Source: SM23-78 sp041479965
GTDB taxonomy: Archaea > Nanobdellota > Nanobdellia > Woesearchaeales > SM23-78
NCBI GenBank assembly: GCA_041479965.1
Contig: JBGOZE010000021.1
Location: 1-17,896, forward strand
Length of the DNA stretch: 17,896 bases
Direction of reading: 5' to 3'
Shown here: one piece after another, positions 6,084 through 12,123 of the stretch
How positions within the stretch are numbered: position 1 is the first letter of the stretch
Layout of the letters: each line of letters starts with the position of its first letter
The notes under the pieces: model-generated
Seen by the model: only the letters and a program-made list of their open reading frames with translations
What the model was told of the DNA's origin: nothing
The model's database searches: none
Position numbers and translations under genes: made by a program

Positions 6084-6131
6084 GTGGGTTGCGGATGCTG
6101 CGGAACAAGCGCAAAGAAAAAGAACAAGTGA
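6084..6131 (+). CDS. Cys-rich 15-residue micro-peptide
   Basis: GTG start at 6084 preceded by AGGAGGTGAT (6070-6079), a perfect complement to the 16S rRNA 3' end, 4 nt away; this is the best ribosome site in the window. The product reads MGCGCCGTSAKKKNK and then TGA: three cysteines in a C-x-C-C cluster followed by a lysine tail. It lies between a rubredoxin-like protein and superoxide reductase in the redox operon, so binding of metal or an Fe-S cluster, or a thiol function, is plausible. No family is recognised. The alternative is that the strong site serves a regulatory leader for the downstream SOR gene. Confidence 0.55.
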   Translation: MGCGCCGTSAKKKNK

Positions 6132-6146
6132 GAATGGCTAAAACTC

Positions 6147-6152
6147 TTTAAA
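6147..6152 (+). promoter_or_regulatory. Secondary TATA box before superoxide reductase
   Basis: TTTAAA predicts a start near 6175, just before the ribosome site of the SOR gene, so SOR may be transcribed independently as well as by read-through. No copy of the Fur-type operator is visible here. Confidence 0.4.
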
Positions 6153-6191
6153 TTATTTTTATTGATTAATTTAATTTAGGAGGCGATAAAA

Positions 6192-6575
6192 GTGGGAATA
6201 GAGCTACACCAAGTATATAAGTGTAACATCTGTGGGAATATCATCCAGATTAATTTTGTAGGCGGGGGCCCGCTTGTTTGCTGCGGAGCGCCAATGCAGC
6301 TGATGAACGAGAACACAGTGGATGCTTCTTTGGAGAAGCACGTGCCTGTGATAGAGAAGACCAAGAATGGATTCAAGGTTACAGTTGGCAGCGTGCCTCA
6401 CCCGATGGAGGAGAAGCATTACATCCAGTGGATTGAGATCATTGCTGACGGCAAGTCCTACAAGGAATTCCTGAAGCCAGGCATGAAGCCAGAGGCAGAG
6501 TTCTGCGTAAAGGCTAGCAAAATCATTGCAAGAGAATACTGCAACCTGCATGGGCTATGGAAAGCGGAAAAATAA
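6192..6575 (+). CDS. dfx: Desulfoferrodoxin (superoxide reductase, two-iron type)
   Basis: Superoxide reductase converts superoxide to hydrogen peroxide without releasing oxygen, a defence typical of anaerobes; the peroxide is then taken by rubrerythrin. The 127-residue protein has the N-terminal desulforedoxin centre (C11, C14, C30, C31) and the catalytic centre with H50, H70, H76, C117 and H120. The conserved E48-K49 pair sits next to the active site. All ligands are present. The start is GTG 6192 behind AGGAGGCGAT (6178-6187). It belongs to the redox cluster: rubrerythrin and the rubredoxin-like gene lie upstream, a glycosylase for oxidised guanine downstream. Confidence 0.96.
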   Translation: MGIELHQVYKCNICGNIIQINFVGGGPLVCCGAPMQLMNENTVDASLEKHVPVIEKTKNGFKVTVGSVPHPMEEKHYIQWIEIIADGKSYKEFLKPGMKPEAEFCVKASKIIAREYCNLHGLWKAEK

Positions 6576-6703
6576 GCAGGGAAAAAGCTTTTTTTGGAGT
6601 CTTATTTTTGTTAATGTTATTTTTATTTCTGACAGGATGCAGCAATCGGCAGGCACAAGCAAATAACCTCCGGCCATGGTGCAAGCCATTGTCAAGACAT
6701 TGA
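6557..6703 (+). CDS. Short lipoprotein-like ORF (48 aa), possibly a gene remnant
   Basis: This frame starts inside the last codons of SOR (ATG 6557). It encodes a textbook lipoprotein signal: a basic N-region (SGKISREK), a hydrophobic core (FFGVLFLLMLFLFL) and the lipobox LTGC with Cys at residue 28. Only about 20 residues follow before the stop. No ribosome site precedes 6557; a TTG at 6608 behind GGAG is an alternative start that would shorten the signal. The mature part runs out of frame over the oxidoreductase-like tail at 6667. It therefore looks like the front of a lost lipoprotein gene, though a tiny lipopeptide cannot be excluded. Confidence 0.4.
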   Translation: MESGKISREKAFFGVLFLLMLFLFLTGCSNRQAQANNLRPWCKPLSRH

Positions 6704-6759
6704 AAGCAACAGGAGCAGATGAAGAGAACATAATAACAGACAACTTTGCAGGATACTGA
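6667..6759 (+). pseudogene. C-terminal remnant of an FNR-type flavin oxidoreductase
   Basis: Read from 6667 the frame gives PPAMVQAIVKTLKATGADEE and continues through NIITDNFAGY to a stop at 6757-6759. This is the usual end of ferredoxin-NADP reductase-like proteins, where a GPPxM motif binds the pyridine nucleotide, followed by a helix and the terminal aromatic residue. A stop codon (TAA, 6664-6666) directly precedes it and no FAD domain is upstream, so about 90% of such a gene is missing. An ATG at 6676 could give a 27-residue peptide but has no ribosome site. Its location beside SOR suggests a lost electron donor. The match is from memory of the family, not a search. Confidence 0.5.
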
Positions 6760-6777
6760 TGGAGTGAGATGAGACAT

Positions 6778-7422
6778 ATGAGAATTCTGCTGGCAAGCAT
6801 CAACAAGCTGAGAAAAAGCGATGTGAAGGACGTTGTAGAGAGGCGACTCAAGGAATTCTCAGATTTCAAGAAGAAGAATAATGATGAATGGTTCTCTGAG
6901 CTTTGCTTCTGCATCTTGACTGCGAATTCCAAGGCAGAGACAGCCATTGCCATACAAAAAGAATTAGCCGCCTCAGGATTCTGCACCTTGTGCCTTGATG
7001 ATATAAGAGGCGCAATAAAAAGGAACAAGCACAGATTCCATAACAATAAATCAAGGTTTATTGTAGAAGCAAGAAAGCACATGAAGATCAAGGACTTGAT
7101 AAAAGACATGTTTGACAAGGATGATGAAGGACAGCTGGCTGCACGAGAGTGGCTTGTGAAGAATGTCAAGGGTCTTGGCTACAAGGAAGCAAGCCATTTC
7201 CTAAGGAACGTCGGCTACTTTGATCTGGCGATCCTAGACAGGCACATACTTAACTTGATGCTAGAGGACGGGATGATAAAGGAAAAGCCCAAGAGCCTCA
7301 CAAGAACGAAATATTTTGAGATAGAGAAATTATTCAAGCAGCTTGCAAGCAAATTGGGAATGAGTTGCGCAGAGCTTGACCTGTACATGTGGCGCATGAA
7401 GACAGGAAAGGTGCTCAAATAA
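6778..7422 (+). CDS. ogg: 8-oxoguanine DNA glycosylase/AP lyase, Ogg2 type
   Basis: Ogg2 enzymes excise 8-oxoguanine and nick the abasic site; bifunctional, HhH-GPD superfamily. The helix-hairpin-helix reads KGLGYKEASHFLRN with catalytic lysine K136, and the catalytic aspartate is D154 in LAILDRHIL. The protein ends in a lysine, which in Ogg2 enzymes contributes to recognising the oxidised base. At 214 residues it fits archaeal Ogg2 (about 207). I choose ATG 6778 because GGAGTGA (6761-6767) sits 10 nt upstream; the in-frame ATG 6769 would leave only 1 nt spacing. Placement after SOR and rubrerythrin links it to oxidative damage. Confidence 0.9.
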   Translation: MRILLASINKLRKSDVKDVVERRLKEFSDFKKKNNDEWFSELCFCILTANSKAETAIAIQKELAASGFCTLCLDDIRGAIKRNKHRFHNNKSRFIVEARKHMKIKDLIKDMFDKDDEGQLAAREWLVKNVKGLGYKEASHFLRNVGYFDLAILDRHILNLMLEDGMIKEKPKSLTRTKYFEIEKLFKQLASKLGMSCAELDLYMWRMKTGKVLK

Positions 7423-7432
7423 ATCAGTTAAC

Positions 7433-7440
7433 TTTTTATA
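7433..7440 (+). promoter_or_regulatory. TATA box of the phosphoglycerate mutase gene
   Basis: TTTTTATA lies 25 nt before ATG 7465 and marks a leaderless start there, which rules out the in-frame ATG at 7444 since that would sit upstream of the transcription start. Confidence 0.6.
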
Positions 7441-7464
7441 CTTATGTTTCTTGTTTGTTTTCTT

Positions 7465-8040
7465 ATGAAGCTTCACATCTACCTGTTCAGGCACGGACAG
7501 ACTTATTTCAATAGGGACAAAAGGTTTACTGGCTGGAAGGATTCAAAGCTGACGCCAAAAGGAATCGAGGATGCCAAGCTCGTGGCTGAGAAGCTTAAGA
7601 GCAAGAAGATTGATGTTGCCTTCCAGACGCATTTGTCGAGATCAAAGGATACTCTCAAGGCAGTCCTGAAGTATCACCCAAAGTGCAAGACCATAATCAT
7701 CAATGACAAGATGATCGAAAGGAGCTATGGCAAGTTCCAAGGGCTCCACCACACAACCATAATAGCTAAGTACGGAAAGGAAAGGTTTGACAAGTGGCAC
7801 AGGGCCTATGATTATCCACCGCCAGGAGGCGAGAGCGTCAAGATGGTGGAGAAGAGAGTGCTGAGTTTCATCAAGGAGCTGATTCCTTTCATGAAGCGCA
7901 ATAAGGCTAATGTGGCTATTTCTGCGCACGGAAATTCTATGAGGCCTTTCAGGAGGTATTTTGAGAAGCTCAGCATAGAGGAGATGAGCAAGCTCGAGAA
8001 TCCCTGGGATGACTATTTTGAGTATGTGATTGAAGTTTAG
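7465..8040 (+). CDS. gpmA: 2,3-bisphosphoglycerate-dependent phosphoglycerate mutase family protein
   Basis: Histidine-phosphatase superfamily enzyme that interconverts 3- and 2-phosphoglycerate through a phosphohistidine. Signature features are the RHGQ motif (R9-H10-G-Q), NRDKRFTGWKDSKLTPKG, the catalytic acid in IERSYG (E85), the dPGM-type YPPPGGES and the second histidine in SAHGNSMR (H155). The RFTGW and PPGGES segments are specific to the cofactor-dependent mutase branch rather than general phosphatases. It has 191 residues against about 230-250 for bacterial GpmA, lacking parts of the middle and C-terminal tail. Most archaea use the unrelated cofactor-independent enzyme, so bacterial ancestry is likely. 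Promiscuous sugar-phosphate phosphatase is the alternative. Confidence 0.82.
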   Translation: MKLHIYLFRHGQTYFNRDKRFTGWKDSKLTPKGIEDAKLVAEKLKSKKIDVAFQTHLSRSKDTLKAVLKYHPKCKTIIINDKMIERSYGKFQGLHHTTIIAKYGKERFDKWHRAYDYPPPGGESVKMVEKRVLSFIKELIPFMKRNKANVAISAHGNSMRPFRRYFEKLSIEEMSKLENPWDDYFEYVIEV

Positions 8041-8055
8041 CGCAGTATCATAAGC

Positions 8056-8063
8056 TTTTTATA
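8056..8063 (+). promoter_or_regulatory. TATA box of the lytic transglycosylase gene
   Basis: TTTTTATA lies 29 nt before ATG 8092, giving a leaderless or nearly leaderless transcript. The gene thus uses archaeal expression signals. Confidence 0.55.
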
Positions 8064-8091
8064 TTCTGGCTATTAACCTAAAGCAGCAACG

Positions 8092-9054
8092 ATGATTAGA
8101 GATAAATTGAAAAAATTGCTCATAAGCGGGTCCATAATTCTATCGATGACCATGCCTGTTCTTGCTAAGCAGAATCCTCCTAAAGCAAGCAAGCTGGAAA
8201 GAGTGGTCATGCTCTCTAAAGGAGATTCTTTTATTGAAAGCCATCATACCTTAGATAAGAATGAGCAGAAACTAATAGTTGGGCTTGAGGAGCTGCGCTA
8301 TCAGCTGGAAAAAGATGGCTTTGACAGAGACAAGATTAACCAGCATTACTCCAGGAACAGAATTACTCTCCGAAAAGATATCATCAATTATTTCACCAGA
8401 GCCCCTGAAAGCAGGGCAGCAGCGAGAAAACTCACCTATGCGGGCTACAGGAAACTTGTAGGCCTCGATGATAAGATTGAGGTTGCTCCTGGATTCTTCG
8501 ATATGTACCGAGATGCACTGGCGGAAGCCTATCAAGAGCATGCTGTTCCGCCGAGCATCGTCGCTTCCATCATAGGCATAGAATCTGATTTCGGGAATAA
8601 CAGGGGTAAATATCCTGTGTTTGATGCCCTGATATCGTTATACCTAACTTCGAGGAGAGGATTTGCTTATAATGAAATCAAAGAGTTAATCAGGTTTTGT
8701 GACAGGAATAATAAACAGCTGAACGAACTAACAGCATCCTATGCAGGAGCTGTTGGCTGGGCTCAGTTTATCCCATCTTCCCTTAACAGGCTGTTCATTG
8801 GCAAGCACGGTGATTTCAAGGCAGACCCTTTTAATATAGACGACTGCATCCACTCAGTTGCCTATTACTTGAAAAGGAGCGGTTGGGACCCGAAAAATGG
8901 AGAGAATATAAGAGAAGGCTCGAGGAATTGGAAAGCTCTGCTATCTTATAATAAGTCGTCAGTGTATGTCAGGGCAGTGCTTGAGCTTGCTGAGAGCATC
9001 GAAAATTATATTAGCGCTTCAGCTAGCGCCAAGCCCCAGGGAGTCGGATTTTGA
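8092..9054 (+). CDS. Secreted MltB-like lytic murein transglycosylase
   Basis: A 320-residue protein of the SLT_2/MltB family, which cleaves the MurNAc-GlcNAc bond of peptidoglycan with release of anhydro-muropeptides. The N-terminus is a Sec signal peptide (basic KLKK, hydrophobic ISGSIILSMTM, cleavage after PVLA at residue 25), so it is exported. There is no lipobox. The catalytic domain (about residues 130-300) shows VPPSIVASIIGIESDFG with catalytic Glu164. This is followed by the MltB signature ASYAGAVGWAQFIPSS and by DCIHSVAYYLKRSGW. Archaea lack murein, so the substrate must be a bacterial wall or an unusual polymer. The upstream TATA box shows it is adapted to archaeal transcription. 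Codon usage looks like its neighbours. Confidence 0.85.
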   Translation: MIRDKLKKLLISGSIILSMTMPVLAKQNPPKASKLERVVMLSKGDSFIESHHTLDKNEQKLIVGLEELRYQLEKDGFDRDKINQHYSRNRITLRKDIINYFTRAPESRAAARKLTYAGYRKLVGLDDKIEVAPGFFDMYRDALAEAYQEHAVPPSIVASIIGIESDFGNNRGKYPVFDALISLYLTSRRGFAYNEIKELIRFCDRNNKQLNELTASYAGAVGWAQFIPSSLNRLFIGKHGDFKADPFNIDDCIHSVAYYLKRSGWDPKNGENIREGSRNWKALLSYNKSSVYVRAVLELAESIENYISASASAKPQGVGF

Positions 9055-9067
9055 ATTGTTTTAGGGC

Positions 9068-9080
9068 AAAATATAAAAAA
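9068..9080 (+). promoter_or_regulatory. TATA box of alaX
   Basis: AT-rich AAATATAAAA-type box. Start of transcription would fall near 9097-9100, just before the ribosome site GAGGTGGT (9103-9110). Confidence 0.45.
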
Positions 9081-9115
9081 CAACCTTGTTTCTTTGCTCT
9101 GCGAGGTGGTTTTAG

Positions 9116-9835
9116 ATGACTAAAGTTTTGTATCTGCTCGACTGCTACTTAAAGGAGTTCGAGGCTACTGTTGAGAGTGTCAAGGATGATAAATATGTTG
9201 TGCTTGACAGGACTGCTTTCTATCCGAACGCTGGAGGCCAGCCCTATGACACTGGCAAGCTTATTAGACTGAGTGATAATGCTGAGTTCAATGTGGTTTT
9301 TGTTGCCAAGTTCGGAGATGTGATAAGCCATGAATTCTCTCCCGCAGGCTTGAAGCCTGGGGATGAGGTAAAAGGGATCATTGACTGGGAGAGAAGGTAC
9401 AGGCACATGAGGATGCACACAGCAGCCCATGTAATATCCATTGTCATCGAGAAAGATGCAGGAGCGCTTATTACCGGCAACCAGCTTGGCTTGGACAAGA
9501 GCAGGATTGATTTTGACCTCGAGAACTTTGACAGGGACAAGTTTGAGGGATATATTGTTAAGGCTAATGAGCTGATTCAGAAAGGCGCAAAAGTCAACCT
9601 TTACTTAATGCCAAGGGAAGAAGCCTTGCAGAAATATGAAAGATTAACTAATCTTGCTAAAGGATTCTCAGATGAGATAAAGATGGTCAGAATAGTTGAA
9701 ATTGAAGGTGTGACTTTAGAAGCTTGCGGAGGAACGCACCTAGCAAACATTAGCGAGATTAAAGGCGTAAAGCTTATCAAGCTTGAGAACAAGGGCAAGA
9801 GCAATCGAAGGCTGTACTATGAGCTGGTGGATTAG
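9116..9835 (+). CDS. alaX: Alanyl-tRNA editing protein AlaX
   Basis: Stand-alone homologue of the AlaRS editing domain that hydrolyses mischarged Ser-tRNA(Ala) or Gly-tRNA(Ala). The four zinc ligands are visible as HTAAH (HxxxH) and CGGTH (CxxxH). The N-terminal beta-barrel carries RTAFYPNAGGQPYDTG, the part shared with AlaRS that is typical of the medium-size AlaX-M class, and 239 residues fits that class. ATG 9116 is preceded 5 nt upstream by GAGGTGGT. Its stop overlaps the end of the convergent GGDEF gene by 4 nt. Confidence 0.93.
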   Translation: MTKVLYLLDCYLKEFEATVESVKDDKYVVLDRTAFYPNAGGQPYDTGKLIRLSDNAEFNVVFVAKFGDVISHEFSPAGLKPGDEVKGIIDWERRYRHMRMHTAAHVISIVIEKDAGALITGNQLGLDKSRIDFDLENFDRDKFEGYIVKANELIQKGAKVNLYLMPREEALQKYERLTNLAKGFSDEIKMVRIVEIEGVTLEACGGTHLANISEIKGVKLIKLENKGKSNRRLYYELVD

Positions 9836-10428
9836 GTCAAAGGGCTAATCTCAGAGCTGGCTGCAGCAACACCATTTCTGCCCGCTTTCTTGACAAAGTA
9901 CAAAGCGTCATCAGCTTTTTTGTATAATCTATTAGCATCAGCTTTAGTATCATCTCTGAATTCTGGCTTGATTGAGGCAACGCCTATGCTTACTGTGACG
10001 TCGCAGCTCGCCTTGAAGTTGTCTTCGATGTTTTTTCTTAATCTTTCACCAAGGGAATAGCCAGCATCAGTTTTTGCATTCGGCAAGATTACAGCGAATT
10101 CATCGCCTCCAATCCTGTGCAGCAAATATTGTTCTTCTGACCTTAGAGTTTTTTTCATTGTCTGCGCCAGATTATAGAGCAGCTTGTCTCCCTCAGGATG
10201 CCCTTTGGTATCGTTATATTTCTTAAAGTTGTCTGTGTCAATGATGAGAAGTGTCACGTATTCTTCCTTTCTGATGGCCCCGCTTATGTTGGTAGCCAAC
10301 GAACGCTCAAACCCATTCCTGTTGGATATTTGTGTTATCGGGTCTATGGCTATCAATTGCAGAATTACTTCTTTCTCTTCAGATGTTAGTTTTTCAAAGA
10401 TATTTTCTAGTGTCTGTTTTTCATTCAT
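9832..10428 (-). CDS. GGDEF-domain protein, probable diguanylate cyclase
   Basis: A 198-residue single-domain GGDEF protein; such enzymes make cyclic di-GMP from two GTP. The signature motifs are intact: DPITQISNRNGFE at the start, IIDTDNFKKYNDTKGHPEGD with metal-binding D64, RIGGDEFAVIL (GGDEF 107-111), VSIGVA, and ADDALYFVKKAGRNGV at the end. The inhibitory RxxD site that usually precedes GGDEF is not evident. There is no membrane or sensor domain, only a 25-residue N-terminal helix that could dimerise. I start at ATG 10428 because a TATA box at 10452-10460 lies 24 nt upstream; earlier ATGs at 10449 and 10452 touch that box. GGDEF proteins are rare in archaea, so transfer is likely. Confidence 0.88.
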   Translation of the reverse strand: MNEKQTLENIFEKLTSEEKEVILQLIAIDPITQISNRNGFERSLATNISGAIRKEEYVTLLIIDTDNFKKYNDTKGHPEGDKLLYNLAQTMKKTLRSEEQYLLHRIGGDEFAVILPNAKTDAGYSLGERLRKNIEDNFKASCDVTVSIGVASIKPEFRDDTKADANRLYKKADDALYFVKKAGRNGVAAASSEISPLT

Positions 10429-10451
10429 TCGACCTATTATGGTTCGCATCA

Positions 10452-10460
10452 TTTATAAAT
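10452..10460 (-). promoter_or_regulatory. TATA box of the GGDEF gene, fixes its start
   Basis: TTTATAAAT lies 24-32 nt before ATG 10428 on the minus strand, consistent with a leaderless transcript from 10428. Confidence 0.55.
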
Positions 10461-10513
10461 CTTTCGTTTTTGTAGTCATCTATAAGTGGTAACATGAAGC
10501 TTTTGGCAAAAAC

Positions 10514-10521
10514 TTTATAAA
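10514..10521 (+). promoter_or_regulatory. Possible TATA box of an upstream small transcript
   Basis: TTTATAAA would start transcription near 10540, ahead of the first copy of the 15-nt direct repeat. No credible ORF follows. Confidence 0.3.
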
Positions 10522-10557
10522 CAAGCAAGCCAACCTCAATGGCACAATGACACGAGT

Positions 10558-10639
10558 TGATTGTCTTCATAGGTAGAGAACGAGTTCTAGATAGTTATCT
10601 TTATATAAGCAACAATTTTCTTGGTGATTGTCTTCATAG
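10558..10639. repeat. Pair of 15-nt direct repeats upstream of tRNA-His
   Basis: TGATTGTCTTCATAG occurs at 10558-10572 and 10625-10639, 67 nt apart. A TATA-like TTTATATAA (10600-10608) precedes the second copy by about 17 nt, and a short palindrome AGATA-GT-TATCT lies at 10589-10600. The segment 10460-10666 holds no credible coding frame. It may hold small transcripts or regulatory repeats for tRNA-His/hisS. Confidence 0.5.
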
Positions 10640-10666
10640 AGGAGGTTATATTTTTCGCAAAAGTTT

Positions 10667-10755
10667 GGCGGTGTTGGTGTAATCTGGCTAGCATAGGAGA
10701 CTGTGGATTTCCAAGCAGAAATCTTCTGATCCGGGTTCAAATCCCGGACACCGCC
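10667..10755 (+). tRNA. tRNA-His (anticodon GTG) with a 14-nt intron
   Basis: Cloverleaf: acceptor GCGGTGT/ACACCGC with a genomically encoded extra G at position -1 (10667) opposite C73 (10755), the identity element of tRNA-His. D-arm GTGT-AATCTGGCTA-GCAT with A14, G18G19 and A21. Anticodon stem GGAGA/TCTTC, spliced loop CTGTGGA with anticodon GTG at 10703-10705, short variable loop TGAT, T-arm CCGGG-TTCAAAT-CCCGG. CCA is not encoded. An intron at 10707-10720 interrupts the loop between positions 37 and 38. A T-rich tract follows, and hisS starts 49 nt downstream. Confidence 0.95.
10707..10720 (+). other. Canonical 14-nt tRNA intron with bulge-helix-bulge
   Basis: The splice motif is ideal: outer helix GGAGA/TCTTC, 3-nt bulge GGA on the 5' side, central 4-bp helix CTGT/GCAG, 3-nt bulge AAA on the 3' side, and a tiny inner TT/AA hairpin. 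Cutting after the second base of each bulge removes exactly 14 nt and leaves loop CTGTGGA. Without the intron one would wrongly read a long variable arm. Confidence 0.85.
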
Positions 10756-10804
10756 CTTTTATTTTTAATAAATTATATAAACTATACTTTATAAGGTGAT
10801 ACTC

Positions 10805-12100
10805 ATGCAGCTTGAAAACTCAAAAGGGACCAGGGACTTTCCTCCTGAGGACAAGATTCTCAGGAATGAAGTAGTTGAAAGATTGAGAAGAGTGTTTGAG
10901 AGATACGGATATTCTCCCTTGGAGACTCCTATTATTGAGCGTTATGAGCTCTTAGCTGCCAAAGGAGGCGCTGGCCAGGATTCTGATGCCATGAAAGAGA
11001 TTTTCACCTTATCTGACCAAGGCGGCAGGAAGCTGGGATTGAAGTTTGAGCAGACCCTCTCATTTGCGCGGTTCATCGGCATGAACCCTAACCTGAAGAT
11101 GCCTTTCAAGAGATACGAGCTTGGGCCTGTGTTCAGGGACGGGCCAATAAAGCTTGGTAGGTACAGGCAGTTCTGGCAATGCGACGTCGACGTTGTTGGC
11201 TGCAAAGAGATGATTATCGACTCAGAAATACTTGCTCTTGCTCTTGATGCTTTCAAGGAATTAGAGCTTGATGCTTATCTGGAGGTTAACAACCGGAAGT
11301 TGCTCAAAGGAATAATTGATTTTGCTGGGATAAGGCCTGAGCTTGCAGATTCTGTCATCATCTCAATTGATAAGCTGAACAAGATAGGCAAATCAGGAGT
11401 CATTAAGGAGCTTGAAGACAAGAGAGTGGGTGAGGACCAAGTCGCAAAGCTCATGAGCGCCTTTGAGTCCAAAGGTAGCACTGAAGAGAAGCTGAGAATG
11501 CTTAAAACAATCATAACCAGCAACATAGGAAAGGAGGGATTGAAAGAGCTGGAAGAGGTCTTCTCCTATCTTTCTGAGGCGCAGAAAAAGAATATCGTGT
11601 TCAACATTTCACTGGCAAGAGGATTAGGCTATTACACAGGCACCATCTTCGAGGGCTTTGTGAAGGACAGCAAGGTCGCTTCCTCTATCTGCGGAGGAGG
11701 AAGGTATGATGAGATGATTCCCTTGCTCATAGACAGCAAGAAGGATTTCCCTTGCATAGGCATAAGTTTCGGCCTCGATGTGATAGCTGATGTGATGAAG
11801 CTCGCAAAAAAAGAATCTGACCGAACAGTCACTAAAGTGTTTGTCATTCCTATAAAGACGCCTGAGAAGTGTTTCGGGCTGTGCAAGCAGCTTAGGGATG
11901 CTGGCATAAACGCAGACATGGACTTCCAAGGCAGAGGCATAAGCAAGAACCTGAACTATGTCAATAGCATGAACATCCCATATGCCATCATTGTCGGAGA
12001 GCAGGAACTGAGACAAGACAAGGTCAAGCTCAGGGATATGAAGACAGGAAAGGAAGAATTGCTTAGCGCCAGTGATGTTATCAGGCAACTTAAGGCTTGA
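10805..12100 (+). CDS. hisS: Histidyl-tRNA synthetase
   Basis: Class II synthetase that charges tRNA-His. Features from 10805: KGTRDFPPEDK at the N-terminus, motif 2 region RYELGPVFRDGPIKLGRYRQFWQCDVDVVG (103-132), the histidine-A motif LARGLGYYTGTIFEGF, SICGGGRYD, motif 3 with GISFGLDV, and a C-terminal anticodon-binding domain (VFVIPIK to the end). The segment normally reading LRPDLT/LRYDLT is LKFEQTLS here, a small deviation. It has 431 residues, usual for archaeal HisRS. ATG 10805 is chosen because AAGGTGAT (10793-10800) lies 4 nt upstream; the in-frame GTG 10796 lies within that site. Its cognate tRNA gene sits just upstream, possibly in one transcript. Confidence 0.97.
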   Translation: MQLENSKGTRDFPPEDKILRNEVVERLRRVFERYGYSPLETPIIERYELLAAKGGAGQDSDAMKEIFTLSDQGGRKLGLKFEQTLSFARFIGMNPNLKMPFKRYELGPVFRDGPIKLGRYRQFWQCDVDVVGCKEMIIDSEILALALDAFKELELDAYLEVNNRKLLKGIIDFAGIRPELADSVIISIDKLNKIGKSGVIKELEDKRVGEDQVAKLMSAFESKGSTEEKLRMLKTIITSNIGKEGLKELEEVFSYLSEAQKKNIVFNISLARGLGYYTGTIFEGFVKDSKVASSICGGGRYDEMIPLLIDSKKDFPCIGISFGLDVIADVMKLAKKESDRTVTKVFVIPIKTPEKCFGLCKQLRDAGINADMDFQGRGISKNLNYVNSMNIPYAIIVGEQELRQDKVKLRDMKTGKEELLSASDVIRQLKA

Positions 12101-12123
12101 TTATCCATTTATTTTCTAGCTAT

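Noticed and set aside
6133..6150. 5-residue ORF MAKTL before SOR
   Set aside because: It has no ribosome site and lies in the TATA region of SOR.
10706..10730. Long class-II variable arm in tRNA-His
   Set aside because: CAGAA/TTCTG looks like a variable arm if GGAGA is paired with TTTCC, but a canonical bulge-helix-bulge intron explains the same bases and yields a normal class-I tRNA-His.
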